A stretch of DNA of 64,000 nucleotides from Candidatus Eiseniibacteriota bacterium (lineage in GTDB: Bacteria > Eisenbacteria > RBG-16-71-46 > CAIMUX01): positions 248,001 through 312,000 of the forward strand of contig JADJQY010000002.1 of NCBI GenBank assembly GCA_016712505.1. The letters run 5' to 3'. The position numbers were made by a program, and so were the translations under genes. The notes below the pieces were generated by a model, which worked only from the letters and a program-made list of their open reading frames with translations, searched no databases and was not told the DNA's origin. The first letter of the stretch is position 1; every line of letters starts with the position of its first letter. Shown one piece after another: positions 63,279 through 64,000 of this stretch.

Positions 63279-64000
63279 ATGTTCCGCCTGGTCCTCTGCC
63301 TCGGCATCCTCGCCTGCCTTCTCGGCTGCGTGCTGCTCCTCATTCCGGGTGCCTCCTGGGCCATCGATCCTGCAGTGCGCAACATCCTGATCAGCGACCG
63401 GACGGCGGACCCGCTCGGCTACGGCGACGCCCGCGGCGGCGTCTTTCTGCTCCGCTATCAGTCCGGGCAACCGACCCGGGTCGCGGCGTTTCCCGCCGGC
63501 CCGGTCGATCCCACCGCAGTGCTGTCGCTGCCCGACCGGTCGTTCCTGGTCGCCGACTCCGGTGCCGATCCCTTTGGACTCGGACAGGGCGGAGGCGCCC
63601 TGTGGCGGATTGATCCTCGCGGTGAATTGACCGCGGTGACGGCGGAGCTGGTCGTCGCCTCGCCGAGCTTCGTCGATCCGATCGACATTCTGATCGAGCC
63701 GGAGGGGACCTATCTGGTTCTCGACTCCAACGCCGATCCGTTCGAGACCAATCGACTCCCCGGGGCAGTGTTCCGCGTCGACCCCCGCACCCGCGACGTC
63801 GATCTCCTCGCCGCTTCACCCGATTTCGTGCAGCCCCGCTCGATGGCCTGGGACACCGACGGCAGCGTGCTCATCGTCGATCAGGCCGCCGACCCGCTCC
63901 GCCTCGGCACTCCCTACGGTGCGCTCTTCCGTCTGAATCGCATCACCGGGGTGGTCAGTGTCGCATACGTGTTCTCCCGGCCGCGGTTTCCTGGCCCGGC
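63279..64000 (+). CDS. Exported protein with repeated D-x-x-ADP blades (3' end outside window)
   Basis: ATG 63279 behind AAGGAGGAAGG opens a frame that stays open to the window end, 240 codons visible. An N-terminal hydrophobic segment (LVLCLGILACLLGCVLLLI, then PGASWA) is a signal peptide or lipoprotein signal. The rest repeats every ~50-60 residues: ISDRTADPLGYG, VADSGADPFGLGQGG, VLDSNADPFETNRLPG, IVDQAADPLRLGTPYG. Each repeat is followed by a Gly-x-[LVF]-[FW]-R/L strand and a D/N-P-x-T/G turn. This looks like an NHL/SMP-30-type beta-propeller with a conserved loop. Likely extracytoplasmic; function unknown. Confidence 0.75.
   Translation, partial: MFRLVLCLGILACLLGCVLLLIPGASWAIDPAVRNILISDRTADPLGYGDARGGVFLLRYQSGQPTRVAAFPAGPVDPTAVLSLPDRSFLVADSGADPFGLGQGGGALWRIDPRGELTAVTAELVVASPSFVDPIDILIEPEGTYLVLDSNADPFETNRLPGAVFRVDPRTRDVDLLAASPDFVQPRSMAWDTDGSVLIVDQAADPLRLGTPYGALFRLNRITGVVSVAYVFSRPRFPGP

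Overview
The window is high-GC bacterial chromosome from a diderm of the Fibrobacterota-Chlorobiota-Bacteroidota (FCB) group or a relative such as Candidatus Eisenbacteria/Krumholzibacteriota. This is an inference. It rests on an LptD-type outer-membrane protein, large exported propeller proteins ending in a type IX secretion (T9SS) sorting-like domain, and a PorX-type PglZ response regulator. There are no rRNA or tRNA genes. Sequence quality looks draft-level: at least nine genes, including essential serS, carry single-base indels, and two more have an in-frame stop at a position where relatives carry an amino acid.

Layout. 1-11655: five head-to-tail exported beta-propeller genes of two types in the order A-B-A-B-A, overlapping at stop/start codons. 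Three of them share a nearly identical 3' module. 11660-16000: a small protein/nucleotidyltransferase pair, aroF, recO, a lipoprotein and an exported Bcp peroxiredoxin. 16126-23810: a pyrimidine operon (PyrR-binding hairpin, 50-codon leader, pyrR-pyrB-pyrC, a TPR lipoprotein, pyrK-pyrD-pyrF). 23989-29253: nucleotide-sugar and surface-glycan genes (UDP-sugar dehydrogenase with a basic tail, RmlC-like cupin, rfbB, a second epimerase, a WecA-like transferase).

29300-42140 is an accessory island. It holds an ImmA/IrrE peptidase with a partner, a DUF1508 gene cut by an ISL3 element, and a lower-GC cluster that looks like a RiPP system. That cluster consists of a radical SAM/SPASM maturase, a Cys-rich precursor with Cys at every fifth residue, and two exported proteins. 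An IS630 element sits inside the maturase gene; removing it and one TA copy restores the frame exactly. The island ends with one tyrosine-recombinase gene split into three pieces by an IS66 and an IS21-family element. The IS21 element has itself lost the catalytic centre of istA.

42141-57995 returns to core genes: serS, a membrane histidine kinase, an MBOAT-SGNH acyltransferase, porX, tsaE-tsaB-rimI, accD, folC, a ROK kinase and lptD, mostly closely packed on the plus strand. 58187-64000: a metallophosphatase-tetrahaem cytochrome lipoprotein with an in-frame TGA at a Cys position, a strong terminator, a transsulfuration pair, a HEPN-like protein and the start of an exported repeat protein.

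Putting it together: the propeller proteins look like T9SS cargo, and the kinase/PorX pair looks like the regulator of that pathway. The glycan, MBOAT and LptD genes point to a modified outer surface. The most novel candidate is the interrupted RiPP-like cluster at 32618-36476, followed by the PyrR-controlled leader ORF.
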